24,396 nt of DNA from a virus. Position numbers and translations under genes: made by a program. Where the stretch lies: positions 1 to 24,396 of IMG/VR virus record IMGVR_UViG_3300025101_000182; one strand, given 5' to 3'. The notes beneath the pieces were generated by a model. It searched no databases. It was not told the origin of the DNA and worked only from the letters and a program-made list of their open reading frames with translations. Of the stretch, positions 17,503 to 23,496 are shown in pieces (the stretch's first letter is position 1; each line of letters opens with the position of its first letter).

Positions 17503-17851
17503 CTAAAATTTTAAAATCTAAAAAAATAGTGCCCTCTATCTCAATACCCATTTCAGGATTAATATATATTTTCTTTTTATTATCTCCATTCTTAACTATT
17601 AATCCTTTTTTTTCAGCTTTTGTTACAGCATTTCTACAAGACTGTGGACTTTTAAAAATACCATGTTCTGAAACAATAGAACAAAACTTTGTCATTTCAA
17701 TAGATCCTAACATAGACAATAGGTGTAAAGAATTTAAATCAGATACACTAATTTGTATGTCCTTAAGGAAGCAATAAGTAAGGATTTGATATTTTACTAC
17801 CTCATCCTTACTCATCTTAATCCTTTTATCTATTTTATTTACTAAAGCCAT
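17489..17851 (-). CDS. Winged-helix-like small protein, possible regulator
   Basis: This encodes 120 residues. A helical N-terminal half (VVKYQILTYCFLKDIQ, then LNSLHLLSMLG) is followed by a stretch resembling a recognition helix and wing: FKSPQSCRNAVTKAEKKGLI, then a Lys-rich hairpin KNGDNKKKIYINP. That arrangement is typical of winged helix-turn-helix domains. No other domain is visible. It overlaps the HU/IHF-like gene by 14 bases and the transpeptidase-like gene by 10. A role as a DNA-binding regulator of late genes is possible; the fold call is from pattern only. Confidence 0.6.
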   Translation of the reverse strand: MALVNKIDKRIKMSKDEVVKYQILTYCFLKDIQISVSDLNSLHLLSMLGSIEMTKFCSIVSEHGIFKSPQSCRNAVTKAEKKGLIVKNGDNKKKIYINPEMGIEIEGTIFLDFKILGVES

Positions 17852-18462
17852 GTTGTTGGTATATCATCACTTTCTATTAATGTATATGTAAAGTTATTAC
17901 CCCAAGTGTCTCTAGCTTTTCTCATGATCTTCATGAATAATCTCCAATCATCATTATCAGCTATAACTTGACATCCTGCAGACCATTTATCTACTTGTGT
18001 AGATTTTTTTCCTGCATACTTGGTAGCTCTATGTATATTAATACCAAACAATCCTGTCATAGTATTATTATCATCTAGATCAAACTTACCATCTCTATTG
18101 TTGTCTCTATAAACAGTAACACTTCTATGTTGACCTAAAGCTTCATATTTTCCCTGGTGTTTTCTTATTTTATGAGAACCTTTATATTGACCTGGCTTTA
18201 ATACTGCCACACCTTCTTTTCTCATAATATTCTCAACCCAATGAGTTCCAGGATCTGTAGTACAATCCATTTCATGATATACCCATTCACCACCATCTTT
18301 GTAGCAAACAGTCATTAAATCATCAAATTTATTTGTAACAATACCTTTAGTTGCTAAATTTCTAACTCCAACTATATTTACATTATAATCACCAGATTCA
18401 AAGAATTTATATTCTTTTCTTTCTAATGCCCTTCTTATATGATCTACACTATACTTGCTCAT
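17842..18462 (-). CDS. L,D-transpeptidase (YkuD)-fold protein, lysis candidate
   Basis: This encodes 206 residues. The catalytic pattern of L,D-transpeptidases is visible: H144 in GLFGINIHRAT and, 17 residues on, S161-A-G-C164 in KWSAGCQVI, matching the family's His-x-[ST]-x-G-C layout. Just before it lies a calcium-loop-like sequence DNNRDGKFDLDD (120-131), which looks like an EF-hand or dockerin loop. In cells the family cross-links peptidoglycan; in phages such proteins are proposed to act as peptidoglycan-modifying or endolysin enzymes. No signal peptide is seen, so export would need a holin; a two-helix holin-like gene lies in the same operon. The canonical motif has His where this one has Ala162. 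Confidence 0.7.
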   Translation of the reverse strand: MSKYSVDHIRRALERKEYKFFESGDYNVNIVGVRNLATKGIVTNKFDDLMTVCYKDGGEWVYHEMDCTTDPGTHWVENIMRKEGVAVLKPGQYKGSHKIRKHQGKYEALGQHRSVTVYRDNNRDGKFDLDDNNTMTGLFGINIHRATKYAGKKSTQVDKWSAGCQVIADNDDWRLFMKIMRKARDTWGNNFTYTLIESDDIPTTWL

Positions 18463-18790
18463 TGACTGTACGTTTTAAAGTTCTTTTTATCTCCTCTGCT
18501 GCCTCTGCACCTCCCATTGCACCTAAATTAGTAATAGGTTTTGATTCACCTTTTTCTTCACCTTCTGGTGCTGGTGCCATTGTTTGTGCAATCCACATTT
18601 GTGCTTGAAGTCTTTCTGCACGTGTTTTTTCAATATCTCTTAATAACTCCTCATATTTTAATTGTGTTTCTAAATGAGGAATATTATCTTGATAATACTT
18701 AGAGATTTCTTCTCTTTTAGAATCCAACGCCTCTTTTGACATTGTTTCTGGATTTGGAGCATTTACTGCTGCCTTTTTAGCTTTTGCCAT
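18449..18790 (-). CDS. Coiled-coil hypothetical protein
   Basis: This encodes 113 residues with a basic Ala/Lys-rich start, a long amphipathic helix from about residue 25 to 72 (LETQLKYEELLRDIEKTRAE) and a Gly/Glu-rich linker followed by a final short helix. No enzyme motif or membrane segment is present. It overlaps the transpeptidase-like gene by 14 bases and is preceded by a 74-base AT-rich gap that may carry a promoter. Function unknown. Confidence 0.6.
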   Translation of the reverse strand: MAKAKKAAVNAPNPETMSKEALDSKREEISKYYQDNIPHLETQLKYEELLRDIEKTRAERLQAQMWIAQTMAPAPEGEEKGESKPITNLGAMGGAEAAEEIKRTLKRTVNEQV

Positions 18791-18864
18791 TGTATAAAAT
18801 TTTTAATTAATAATAAGGCAAATATATATAAAAAGTTTAAATAAAAAAAGTTTATAGTATTTTT
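18791..18864 (-). promoter_or_regulatory. AT-rich gap with possible Bacteroidota-type promoter
   Basis: The gap between PhoH and the coiled-coil gene is one of the few longer gaps in the block. The minus strand contains TATATTTG (complement of 18819-18826), a match to the Bacteroidota -7 consensus TAnnTTTG, and two AAACTTTTT repeats just upstream. A clear -33 TTTG is missing, so the call is weak. Confidence 0.25.
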
Positions 18865-19527
18865 TTAATGATACCCATTCAATAACTCTAATAAATCATC
18901 TATTGCTTTATGTCTATGTGAATCTTCTAATACTGTTTTAAAGACATAGTCTGAATTAGTTAATTTAGCCATATCATGATATGCAGACCAGTTTTTATCT
19001 TTAAGATCTATTTGATATGAATCACCACAAAAAATCATTTTAGAATCTTTACCTAATCTTCCTATACACATTGCCAACTGAGATCTATTTAAATTTTGAA
19101 ACTCATCTACAATTACAACTGAGTTATCAAATGTTCTTCCTCTAAAGTGAGCTAATGAAACAAGTTCTATCTTTTCTTCTTTTTCCATTTTCTCTATGAT
19201 ATGAGGTTTGTTATATACTTTACGCATATTAGAACGTATAGGAACTAACCATGGTTCCATCTTTTCTTTTTCAGATCCTGGAAGAAATCCATTATCTTCT
19301 GTAGATATTGTTGGTCTTGTTATAATTATTTTATTGTATTGTCTTTTAAAGAATTGATCTAAAGCAACTTGTACTGCAAGTAATGTTTTTCCACTACCAG
19401 CTTTTCCAACAATAAAATTATAAGGGTGTTTGAGAATCTCTGTTTTAGCTCTTTTTTGTTCTAGAGATAAACTTAGAGAAAATCTAACACTTCCTTTTGG
19501 AGGTGTTTTTTCTTTATTTGTCATCAA
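18865..19527 (-). CDS. phoH: PhoH-family P-loop ATPase
   Basis: This encodes 220 residues, the usual length for phage PhoH. Visible motifs are Walker A GKAGSGKT (41-48), the PhoH signature RPTISTEDNGFLPGS (71-85) with EPWLVPI after it, RGRTF (129-133), Walker B VVIVDEFQN (137-145) and FCGDSYQID near 156-164. The family is related to superfamily 1 helicases; phage copies are common in aquatic phages and their role (RNA or phosphate metabolism) is unsettled. The stop lies 74 bases before the next gene, and it starts just after the holin-like gene, with a gap of 3 bases. Confidence 0.92.
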   Translation of the reverse strand: MMTNKEKTPPKGSVRFSLSLSLEQKRAKTEILKHPYNFIVGKAGSGKTLLAVQVALDQFFKRQYNKIIITRPTISTEDNGFLPGSEKEKMEPWLVPIRSNMRKVYNKPHIIEKMEKEEKIELVSLAHFRGRTFDNSVVIVDEFQNLNRSQLAMCIGRLGKDSKMIFCGDSYQIDLKDKNWSAYHDMAKLTNSDYVFKTVLEDSHRHKAIDDLLELLNGYH

Positions 19528-19530
19528 TGA

Positions 19531-19746
19531 TTATTTACCTTTAATTTTTTCAAATGAGCTTATACCAAAGCTCCCAAGGGTTACAATAACAAATGAGTTG
19601 TATATAACTTCATTTATTACAAGCTCCATTCCACACCATCCAGTAATTAAATCACATATAGCAAATATTACCATAAGTACAAATGAAGCAAAGCCAACTA
19701 TAGCTTTTTCATTTATGTCATTTTTATCTTTAAATAATTTCCACAT
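19531..19746 (-). CDS. Small two-helix membrane protein, holin candidate
   Basis: This encodes 71 residues with a charged start (MWKLFKDKNDINEK), a first membrane helix at about 15-35, a short loop, a second helix at about 46-63, and a basic tail ending EKIKGK. Size, two hydrophobic helices and charged ends fit a small class II-type phage holin, which would let the transpeptidase-like lysis candidate in the same operon reach the cell wall. It is flanked by 3-base gaps on both sides. The role is inferred. Confidence 0.6.
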   Translation of the reverse strand: MWKLFKDKNDINEKAIVGFASFVLMVIFAICDLITGWCGMELVINEVIYNSFVIVTLGSFGISSFEKIKGK

Positions 19747-19749
19747 ATA

Positions 19750-20013
19750 CTAACATTTCCATTTTTTTCTTGCAAGACATGCTCTTTTCTTAGGAGTTTT
19801 TCTGCAGTCAATGTTAAATTTTTTAATTTGACCTAAATTTCTAGCACAAAAAGATCTTTTACGTGGTCCTCCTCCAGGTTGTGGTGCCTTGAGTTTAGAA
19901 CCAGTCTTTCTGTTGATCATCTTACGTCCCTTGGCTGTAAGACCACCTGATTTGCTTTTACAACCATTCTTGATTGAGCAACCCTTCATTCCTCCTTTTT
20001 TCTTGCTAGCCAT
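19750..20013 (-). CDS. Small basic Cys protein (recalls DUF6321)
   Basis: This encodes 87 residues, extremely rich in Lys, Arg and Gly, with six cysteines. The segments GGLTAKGRKMINRKTGSKLK, then APQPGGGPRKRSFCARNLGQ, match a small protein family I recall from aquatic phages (DUF6321). Its function is unknown; strong positive charge suggests binding to nucleic acid or packing with DNA. Its ATG overlaps the stop of the upstream small gene as TAATG, so translation is coupled. Confidence 0.75.
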   Translation of the reverse strand: MASKKKGGMKGCSIKNGCKSKSGGLTAKGRKMINRKTGSKLKAPQPGGGPRKRSFCARNLGQIKKFNIDCRKTPKKRACLARKKWKC

Positions 20014-20276
20014 TATTTTCCAACTTTTTTCTGTGCCATCTTATGTGACTCACCAAATGATGCACCATTTTTCATTGCATCAACCATCATTTGCATATGT
20101 TTTTTACTATGATGTACAGAATGTTTTTTAAGTGTTTTTTGTTGTCTCATAGTTAATGCACATACATCAACACCTTTTACTTTTCCTATACATTTTTCAC
20201 CACCCTTTTTATAAGTTGTTACACTTTTTGGCATTGTGCCTTTTTTCTTTGCGGGTTTAATATTCTTTGCAGGCAT
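20013..20276 (-). CDS. Small basic protein with KGVDVCALTMRQQ motif
   Basis: This encodes 87 residues, very rich in Lys, with His and Met. The pattern KGVDVCALTMRQQKTLKKHS followed by HHSKKHMQMM and a final helix (SFGESHKMAQKKVGK) recalls conserved small hypothetical proteins of aquatic phages. There is a helical C-terminal half and no membrane segment or enzyme motif. The stop overlaps the start of the next gene (TAATG). Possibly a DNA-associated virion or assembly protein; the function is unknown. Confidence 0.7.
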   Translation of the reverse strand: MPAKNIKPAKKKGTMPKSVTTYKKGGEKCIGKVKGVDVCALTMRQQKTLKKHSVHHSKKHMQMMVDAMKNGASFGESHKMAQKKVGK

Positions 20277-20300
20277 AATTTTAAATTTAATTTATTAATA

Positions 20301-20513
20301 TTATTTTTTCTTTTTTTTCCAACTAATTCTTTTTGGTCCAGTTTTTTTACTTGAAGAAGAATTACATTGTGCTTTAGTTGGTCTACAAGCTGGATACGGT
20401 CTTTTAGATCCGCCTTTTGCTGACTTTCTTCCACAAGGTTTACCAGTCTTACAATCTATCCAACCTTTACCTTTGTTTCTGCTAAACCATTTATGTAAAC
20501 TTTCTTTAGCCAT
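20301..20513 (-). CDS. Small basic Cys protein with HKWFSRNKGKGW motif
   Basis: This encodes 70 residues with the pattern LHKWFSRNKGKGWIDCKTGK followed by PCGRKS, then YPACRPTKAQC, and a C-terminal KKKKK. Four cysteines in C...C...C...C order could bind zinc. This pattern is familiar to me from small phage and metagenomic proteins of unknown role. The start is coupled to the upstream 53-residue gene by a TAATG overlap. Confidence 0.75.
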   Translation of the reverse strand: MAKESLHKWFSRNKGKGWIDCKTGKPCGRKSAKGGSKRPYPACRPTKAQCNSSSSKKTGPKRISWKKKKK

Positions 20514-20674
20514 TATTTCTTTTTCTTTTTAGACTTGTTACCCCAATTAGCAGCCCCCACCTTTCTACATCTTACTAGTGCCCCTGACGCATAAGCTGAT
20601 GGCCATACGCTATATCTTGATCTTACTTTACTGTAACATGCGTCTCTTTTAGCTTTTTTCTTTTTCTTTGCCAT
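20513..20674 (-). CDS. Tiny basic protein with WPSAYASGALVRCRKVGA motif (53 residues)
   Basis: This short gene runs from the ATG at 20674 to the TAA at 20513-20515. It encodes 53 residues: a Lys-rich start, then CYSKVRSRYSVWPSAYASGA followed by LVRCRKVGAANWGNK, and a Lys-rich end. The SAYASG-CRK-G-NWG pattern is one I recall from many phages and large algal viruses. Its stop overlaps the start of the next gene (TAATG), and only 3 bases separate it from the nuclease gene upstream. The pattern and tight coupling make it a real gene despite its size. Confidence 0.8.
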   Translation of the reverse strand: MAKKKKKAKRDACYSKVRSRYSVWPSAYASGALVRCRKVGAANWGNKSKKKKK

Positions 20675-20677
20675 AAT

Positions 20678-21040
20678 TTATCTTTTTCCGCCATGGTATA
20701 CTACAGCATGACCCATTTCTATTAATTTATCATTTACACAGCATTCTTTTTCTTCTATTACTACATGTAACTTACCAAGAACTCTACCAAACTTACCCAC
20801 TTTTTCACTTTCTAGAATAAAAAAGTCTTCTTCATTTACTTCAGTCAGAAGCTTTACTAAAGCATCTTTAGCTGCTAGACCACGTTTCTTTTCTTCTAGA
20901 TCCCTGGTCCTTGACTCAGGAGTATTTATCCCCGCCAGTCTGATTCTTTTGTGAACCGTTATATCAAACCCAAGATTTATAGTAGCATCTATTGTGTCAC
21001 CATCAATTACTCTTGAGACTTTAGCTTTATATACGTACAT
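20678..21040 (-). CDS. Staphylococcal-nuclease-like (SNase/TNase) protein
   Basis: This encodes 120 residues spanning one SNase OB-fold domain: VSRVIDGDTIDATI (D13, D15), RIRLAGINTPESR with R34 and E42, and GKFGRVLGKL with R86. These match the catalytic Arg, Glu and Arg of micrococcal nuclease. There is no signal peptide, so it acts in the phage-infected cell, perhaps on host DNA. It overlaps the upstream gene by 14 bases. It is shorter than secreted nucleases but complete for a phage version. Confidence 0.88.
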   Translation of the reverse strand: MYVYKAKVSRVIDGDTIDATINLGFDITVHKRIRLAGINTPESRTRDLEEKKRGLAAKDALVKLLTEVNEEDFFILESEKVGKFGRVLGKLHVVIEEKECCVNDKLIEMGHAVVYHGGKR

Positions 21041-21374
21041 TTAATTGTTCTTTTATCTGCCTATCAATAATTATATCTCTTATCTCAGCACACTTTTCAT
21101 ACTCTTCAGTGTCCACGAAATAAGCCATCATATTCTCTAAAGTATCTAAAGACATTTCTTCATCAGGAGTATGGGCCATTACGGCACTACTTCCGTCTAC
21201 GGTTTTCATATCTAAAAGATCTTCAAACTTTTTCCTACCCGTTATAACTAGAAAAGAATTATTAAAAGCTGTTTCTACTATTAGATCCTCTAGAGCTAGT
21301 TTTTGTTGTAATGTTAATCCGTCCATCTTATCATCAAACTCACCTAATCCGTCATTGTCAAAATTATTTTCCAT
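21027..21374 (-). CDS. UVR-motif-like acidic protein, first gene of the left operon
   Basis: This encodes 115 residues, acidic. The C-terminal segment LENMMAYFVDTEEYEKCAEI followed by RDIIIDRQ resembles the UVR motif (the helical hairpin by which UvrB and UvrC meet, also found in some small proteins). The N-terminus is Asp/Asn-rich. It is the first gene after the divergent promoter region, with the repeated promoter-like motif 58 bases upstream, so it may be expressed strongly. The function is not known; the UVR resemblance is weak and from pattern alone. Confidence 0.6.
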   Translation of the reverse strand: MENNFDNDGLGEFDDKMDGLTLQQKLALEDLIVETAFNNSFLVITGRKKFEDLLDMKTVDGSSAVMAHTPDEEMSLDTLENMMAYFVDTEEYEKCAEIRDIIIDRQIKEQLNVRI

Positions 21375-21431
21375 TTTATTTTAATTTTTTTTAATTCAAC
21401 AAACTCCTTTCTATAAAGGATCATATATACA

Positions 21432-21442
21432 TAATATACAAA
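21432..21442 (-). promoter_or_regulatory. Repeated AT-rich upstream motif (candidate promoter of left operon), copy 4
   Basis: The minus strand reads TTTGTATATTA, identical to copies 1 and 2, 58 bases upstream of the first gene of the long left operon. This is the strongest positional argument for a promoter, since nothing on the minus strand lies upstream of it. Confidence 0.5.
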
Positions 21443-21470
21443 AAATTTTTGGGGAATTAAAGTTTTGTAT
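21436..21470. repeat. Inverted repeat in the divergent intergenic region
   Basis: ATACAAAA (21436-21443) and TTTTGTAT (21463-21470) are perfect 8-base inverted arms 19 bases apart, centred between the two divergent transcription units. The arms overlap the left promoter-like motif, so the site could be a pair of divergent promoter elements or a shared regulator site. Confidence 0.4.
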
Positions 21471-21517
21471 GCTTGAAGTGCTTGGAACCTTCTAAGTTTC
21501 AGCTCCCCAGTTTATTT

Positions 21518-21545
21518 ATGACAGTAAGCACCCCTGGTGTATAAT
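21518..21545 (+). promoter_or_regulatory. Sigma70-like promoter for the rightward unit
   Basis: ATGACA (21518-21523) and a perfect TATAAT (21540-21545) are separated by 16 bases, with an extended TG before the -10 box (TGTATAAT). The gene start at 21569 would follow with a leader of about 16 bases. The layout is a close match to a host-type promoter, although typical Bacteroidota promoters differ, so use by the host polymerase is uncertain. Confidence 0.5.
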
Positions 21546-21568
21546 ATTAACCTTAAAAACTTTTAACT

Positions 21569-21865
21569 ATGTCAAAAGATGTTTTTTTCCACAAGACTGT
21601 AAATAATACAATTATTGTAAAGTCTAAACCTTTGTCCACACGTAAGACGGTGGTCAACGGTCAAGAAGTGTACACAAGAGAACAAGGTCAAGTGACCTAC
21701 GGACTCTTATGTTTAATTGACGCAAATGGACAAGCTATTGCGCCATCATCACTTGGGCTTAAAGCCAACCAGCTCATGAAGGGCATACGCCTTTCTGATT
21801 CACCTGTAATGGATCAAGATGATCCAACAGTTGAAACAGGCATGTTCTGGGCTGAATCTTATTAA
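21569..21865 (+). CDS. 98-residue unknown protein, first rightward gene
   Basis: The predicted protein is beta-like in its first half (NNTIIVKSKPL, EQGQVTYGLLCLID), then has APSSLGLKANQLMKGIRLSD and an acidic end ETGMFWAESY. No signal, membrane segment or known motif is seen. Codon and base use are more GC-rich than in the left block, and it stands alone between a strong promoter candidate and the long non-coding stretch. An isolated small gene at the divergence point is a typical place for an early gene; the role is unknown. Confidence 0.7.
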   Translation: MSKDVFFHKTVNNTIIVKSKPLSTRKTVVNGQEVYTREQGQVTYGLLCLIDANGQAIAPSSLGLKANQLMKGIRLSDSPVMDQDDPTVETGMFWAESY

Positions 21866-21877
21866 GGTTCAGTTCCA

Positions 21878-22040
21878 GCATGACACTGGTTGAATAGTCA
21901 CTGGAGTCTGCATACACTCTATAAATCAGTATGCAACTATACTCACTCAGACTGAATAGCTACAGACTACAAGCTCTCACTGCATTCTTGATTGATAAGC
22001 AGTCAACTTGGCAAGATTGTAAGCTATTCGGTGAGTGTTA
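21878..22040 (+). ncRNA. Structured RNA region directly after the 98-residue gene
   Basis: Strong helices fill this stretch: TGCATAC (21909-21915) with GTATGCA (21929-21935); GAATAGCT (21954-21961) with AGCTATTC (22022-22029), continued across a bulge by ACTCAC (21941-21946) with GTGAGT (22031-22036); and inside it TCTTG with CAAGA (about 21986-22015). CCAG with CTGG forms a further hairpin at 21875-21888. It may be a separate small RNA, a structured 3' leader end, or the first part of the larger RNA downstream. Confidence 0.5.
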
Positions 22041-22199
22041 CACCACATCCACAACCATTATAGTTACACAACCACAATAAAGTGTGTGGAATTAAAAAAA
22101 AATTGTGTGTGTTAAACAATGTGTGTGAGGTCATATTTCCCACATATTACCACTTTGTTACACACTTACAACTGTTAAACACAGTAGTATATAATATAG
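22041..22199 (+). other. Gene-free GT/AC-rich stretch with possible promoter
   Basis: I see no gene here. Short GTGTGTG and ACACAC runs face each other (AAGTGTGT near 22078 and ACACACTT near 22160), an A-run of nine lies at about 22096, and ACTGT with ACAGT forms a small hairpin at 22171-22185. A perfect TATAAT at 22190-22195 has only a weak -35 candidate. It could hold the promoter of the large structured RNA, or a replication-related site; neither is proven. Confidence 0.3.
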
Positions 22200-22975
22200 C
22201 TATCATAATAGTTATTTCAACAACAGTTACAACTACTGTTACTCATACATAATGTTTGTCTTCTCTCTCTATAGGATGAGCATATATGTATCCGCAATAT
22301 TAAAATAAATAGGTTCTATAGAGTTACCTATGATCATAATACTCTTGACACTTGGTTTAACGGGATCTGCAGTTCTATCAACCACTATCTGAAATGATAT
22401 ACTTTGATATAAGCATTTGATTGTAAACAGTGTCCTACAAGTTCTACAATAAACAGTTGCCTTCACGTGGCGTAGAATGTAAGTAATTTGCAACTCCATT
22501 ATGCAAATGAAACTAAATACTGGAAAATATAAGCGTAGCCTGAATTGCAAGTCAGGTTAGGATTAGAACTATCGTTAACTCTTGTGCTAACAGGGGAGGA
22601 TAGGATCGTGTAGCCATCCAGGCGTATAAGTATATCTAAATAGATATGCTTCACCACTTAATAGTGGACATGATTATGGATCTTATTAACAGACAGAAAA
22701 TCTACTGTTAGTATGGTAATAGGTTATCTTAATAGGTGTCGCTTAACATCTAGATAACACACATAGTCTGTAATAGACTGCTAAATGTATACACAAGGCC
22801 AACTGGAAGAGTGTATATAATAGTAACTTGGGAGAGTTATAGTGTTTACCGAGACAAACTGATGTGAGTCAGATAGTATTTCCATATGGTTGATTACCAT
22901 CTAATCCGTGCTTTTAATGCAGCAATATCTGGTCACAAGCCCAGTTGAGAGATGCAGAGTGAAAGCACACATCAT
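22200..22975 (+). ncRNA. Large ornate structured non-coding RNA (GOLLD/ROOL-like candidate)
   Basis: About 770 bases with no credible gene but a nearly unbroken series of helices. Pairs include AACAGT/ACTGTT (22222/22235), ATAGGT/ACCTAT (22309/22326), TTCTAC/GTAGAA (22442/22472, with GCC/GGC nested inside), ATTTGCA/TGCAAAT (22486/22502), CCTGA/TCAGG (22539/22552), AGTATATC/GATATGCT (22629/22643), CCACT/AGTGG (22654/22663), TAACAG/CTGTTA (22687/22705), GTTATCT/AGATAAC (22723/22752) with AGGTGT/ACATCT nested, AGTCT/AGACT (22765/22775), TATACAC/GTGTATA (22788/22811), TAACT/AGTTA (22824/22835), ATGGT/ACCAT (22886/22896), and GTGCTTT/AAAGCAC (22908/22962) closing over CTGG/CCAG. Base composition is more even than in the genes around it. 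Size, phage context and a tRNA gene about 1.2 kb downstream fit GOLLD or ROOL RNAs; the exact class and ends cannot be settled by eye. Confidence 0.65.
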
Positions 22976-23002
22976 TCAAGTTTAATTAAACAAAAGATTA
23001 TT

Positions 23003-23350
23003 ATGAAAGAATCATTTAAAAAAGTCTGGAAGTTAAAAAGTGAATACCTAACACATGTATTTGCTCCAGCAGTTTATCTATTATTGTGTTACTTAGCATT
23101 TATTGGTGGCCATTTGTCAGAACCATTTATGCTAATCATGCTAACTGTATTTTTAGTGGCATTAGTATTTATAAACTATGTAGTTTATAACAATCCACCA
23201 AGGAGATACAGAGCAAGATTTTATATAGAGCACATACCAATGATTGGATTTGGAATTGTGTTTGATGATATATGGTGTATTGTTTTACCTTATGTTTGCA
23301 TAGGTATAGATTTTAGAGATGTATATAAATTTAAACTACGTGCCTTATGA
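23003..23350 (+). CDS. Small membrane protein, unknown
   Basis: I start it at the ATG at 23003 (115 residues); a longer frame opens at 22952, but that start lies in the structured RNA's 3' end. The protein has a basic start (MKESFKKVWKLK), membrane helices at about 18-36 and 41-62, a polar basic loop (PPRRYRARF) and a hydrophobic C-terminal part (about 80-102). It overlaps the next gene as ATGA. Function unknown; the upstream AT-rich leader has no Shine-Dalgarno sequence. Confidence 0.65.
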   Translation: MKESFKKVWKLKSEYLTHVFAPAVYLLLCYLAFIGGHLSEPFMLIMLTVFLVALVFINYVVYNNPPRRYRARFYIEHIPMIGFGIVFDDIWCIVLPYVCIGIDFRDVYKFKLRAL

Positions 23351-23496
23351 AAAATATATTAGATACAATCTTATACTTGTTTATAGGTAGATATAAACTG
23401 GTTGACTCAATTAGATTAGAAACAGGAATAGTATGTAAGCACTACTATGACAGAAAAAATGAAGTAATAATAGTTAAAACTGAAAAGTATGCATAG
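23347..23496 (+). CDS. 49-residue hypothetical protein
   Basis: This short frame starts at 23347 inside the stop of the membrane protein gene (ATGA) and ends at the TAG at 23494-23496, overlapping the next gene by 8 bases. The first part is hydrophobic (ILDTILYLFIGRYKL) and the rest charged (HYYDRKNEVIIVKTEK). Both overlaps indicate coupled translation and support a real gene; the function is unknown. Confidence 0.55.
   Translation: MKNILDTILYLFIGRYKLVDSIRLETGIVCKHYYDRKNEVIIVKTEKYA

Noticed and set aside
19430-19753. Plus-strand frame opposite PhoH and the holin-like gene
   Set aside because: It is antisense to two well supported genes and has no independent signal.
20219-20434. 71-residue minus-strand frame across two small basic genes
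   Set aside because: It overlaps two better supported small genes with recognised motifs; its Lys content comes from their A-rich codons in another frame.
22269-22550. 93-residue minus-strand reading frame
   Set aside because: It lies fully inside the structured RNA region, has no neighbouring minus-strand genes, and its composition looks random. The hairpins explain the sequence better.
22817-22822. TATAAT-like box inside the structured RNA
   Set aside because: It is part of the helix region around TATACAC/GTGTATA, with no -35 partner and no gene start nearby.
22200-22975. Group I or group II intron as explanation of the structured region
   Set aside because: The region interrupts no gene, has no recognisable domain V or P7/G-site core that I can identify, and encodes no intron protein. 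A computed model search would be needed to exclude it fully.
22952-23002. Longer start for the membrane protein gene
   Set aside because: The extra 17 residues overlap the closing helix of the structured RNA (AAAGCAC at 22962). The ATG at 23003 has a normal AT-rich leader and gives a basic start typical of membrane proteins.
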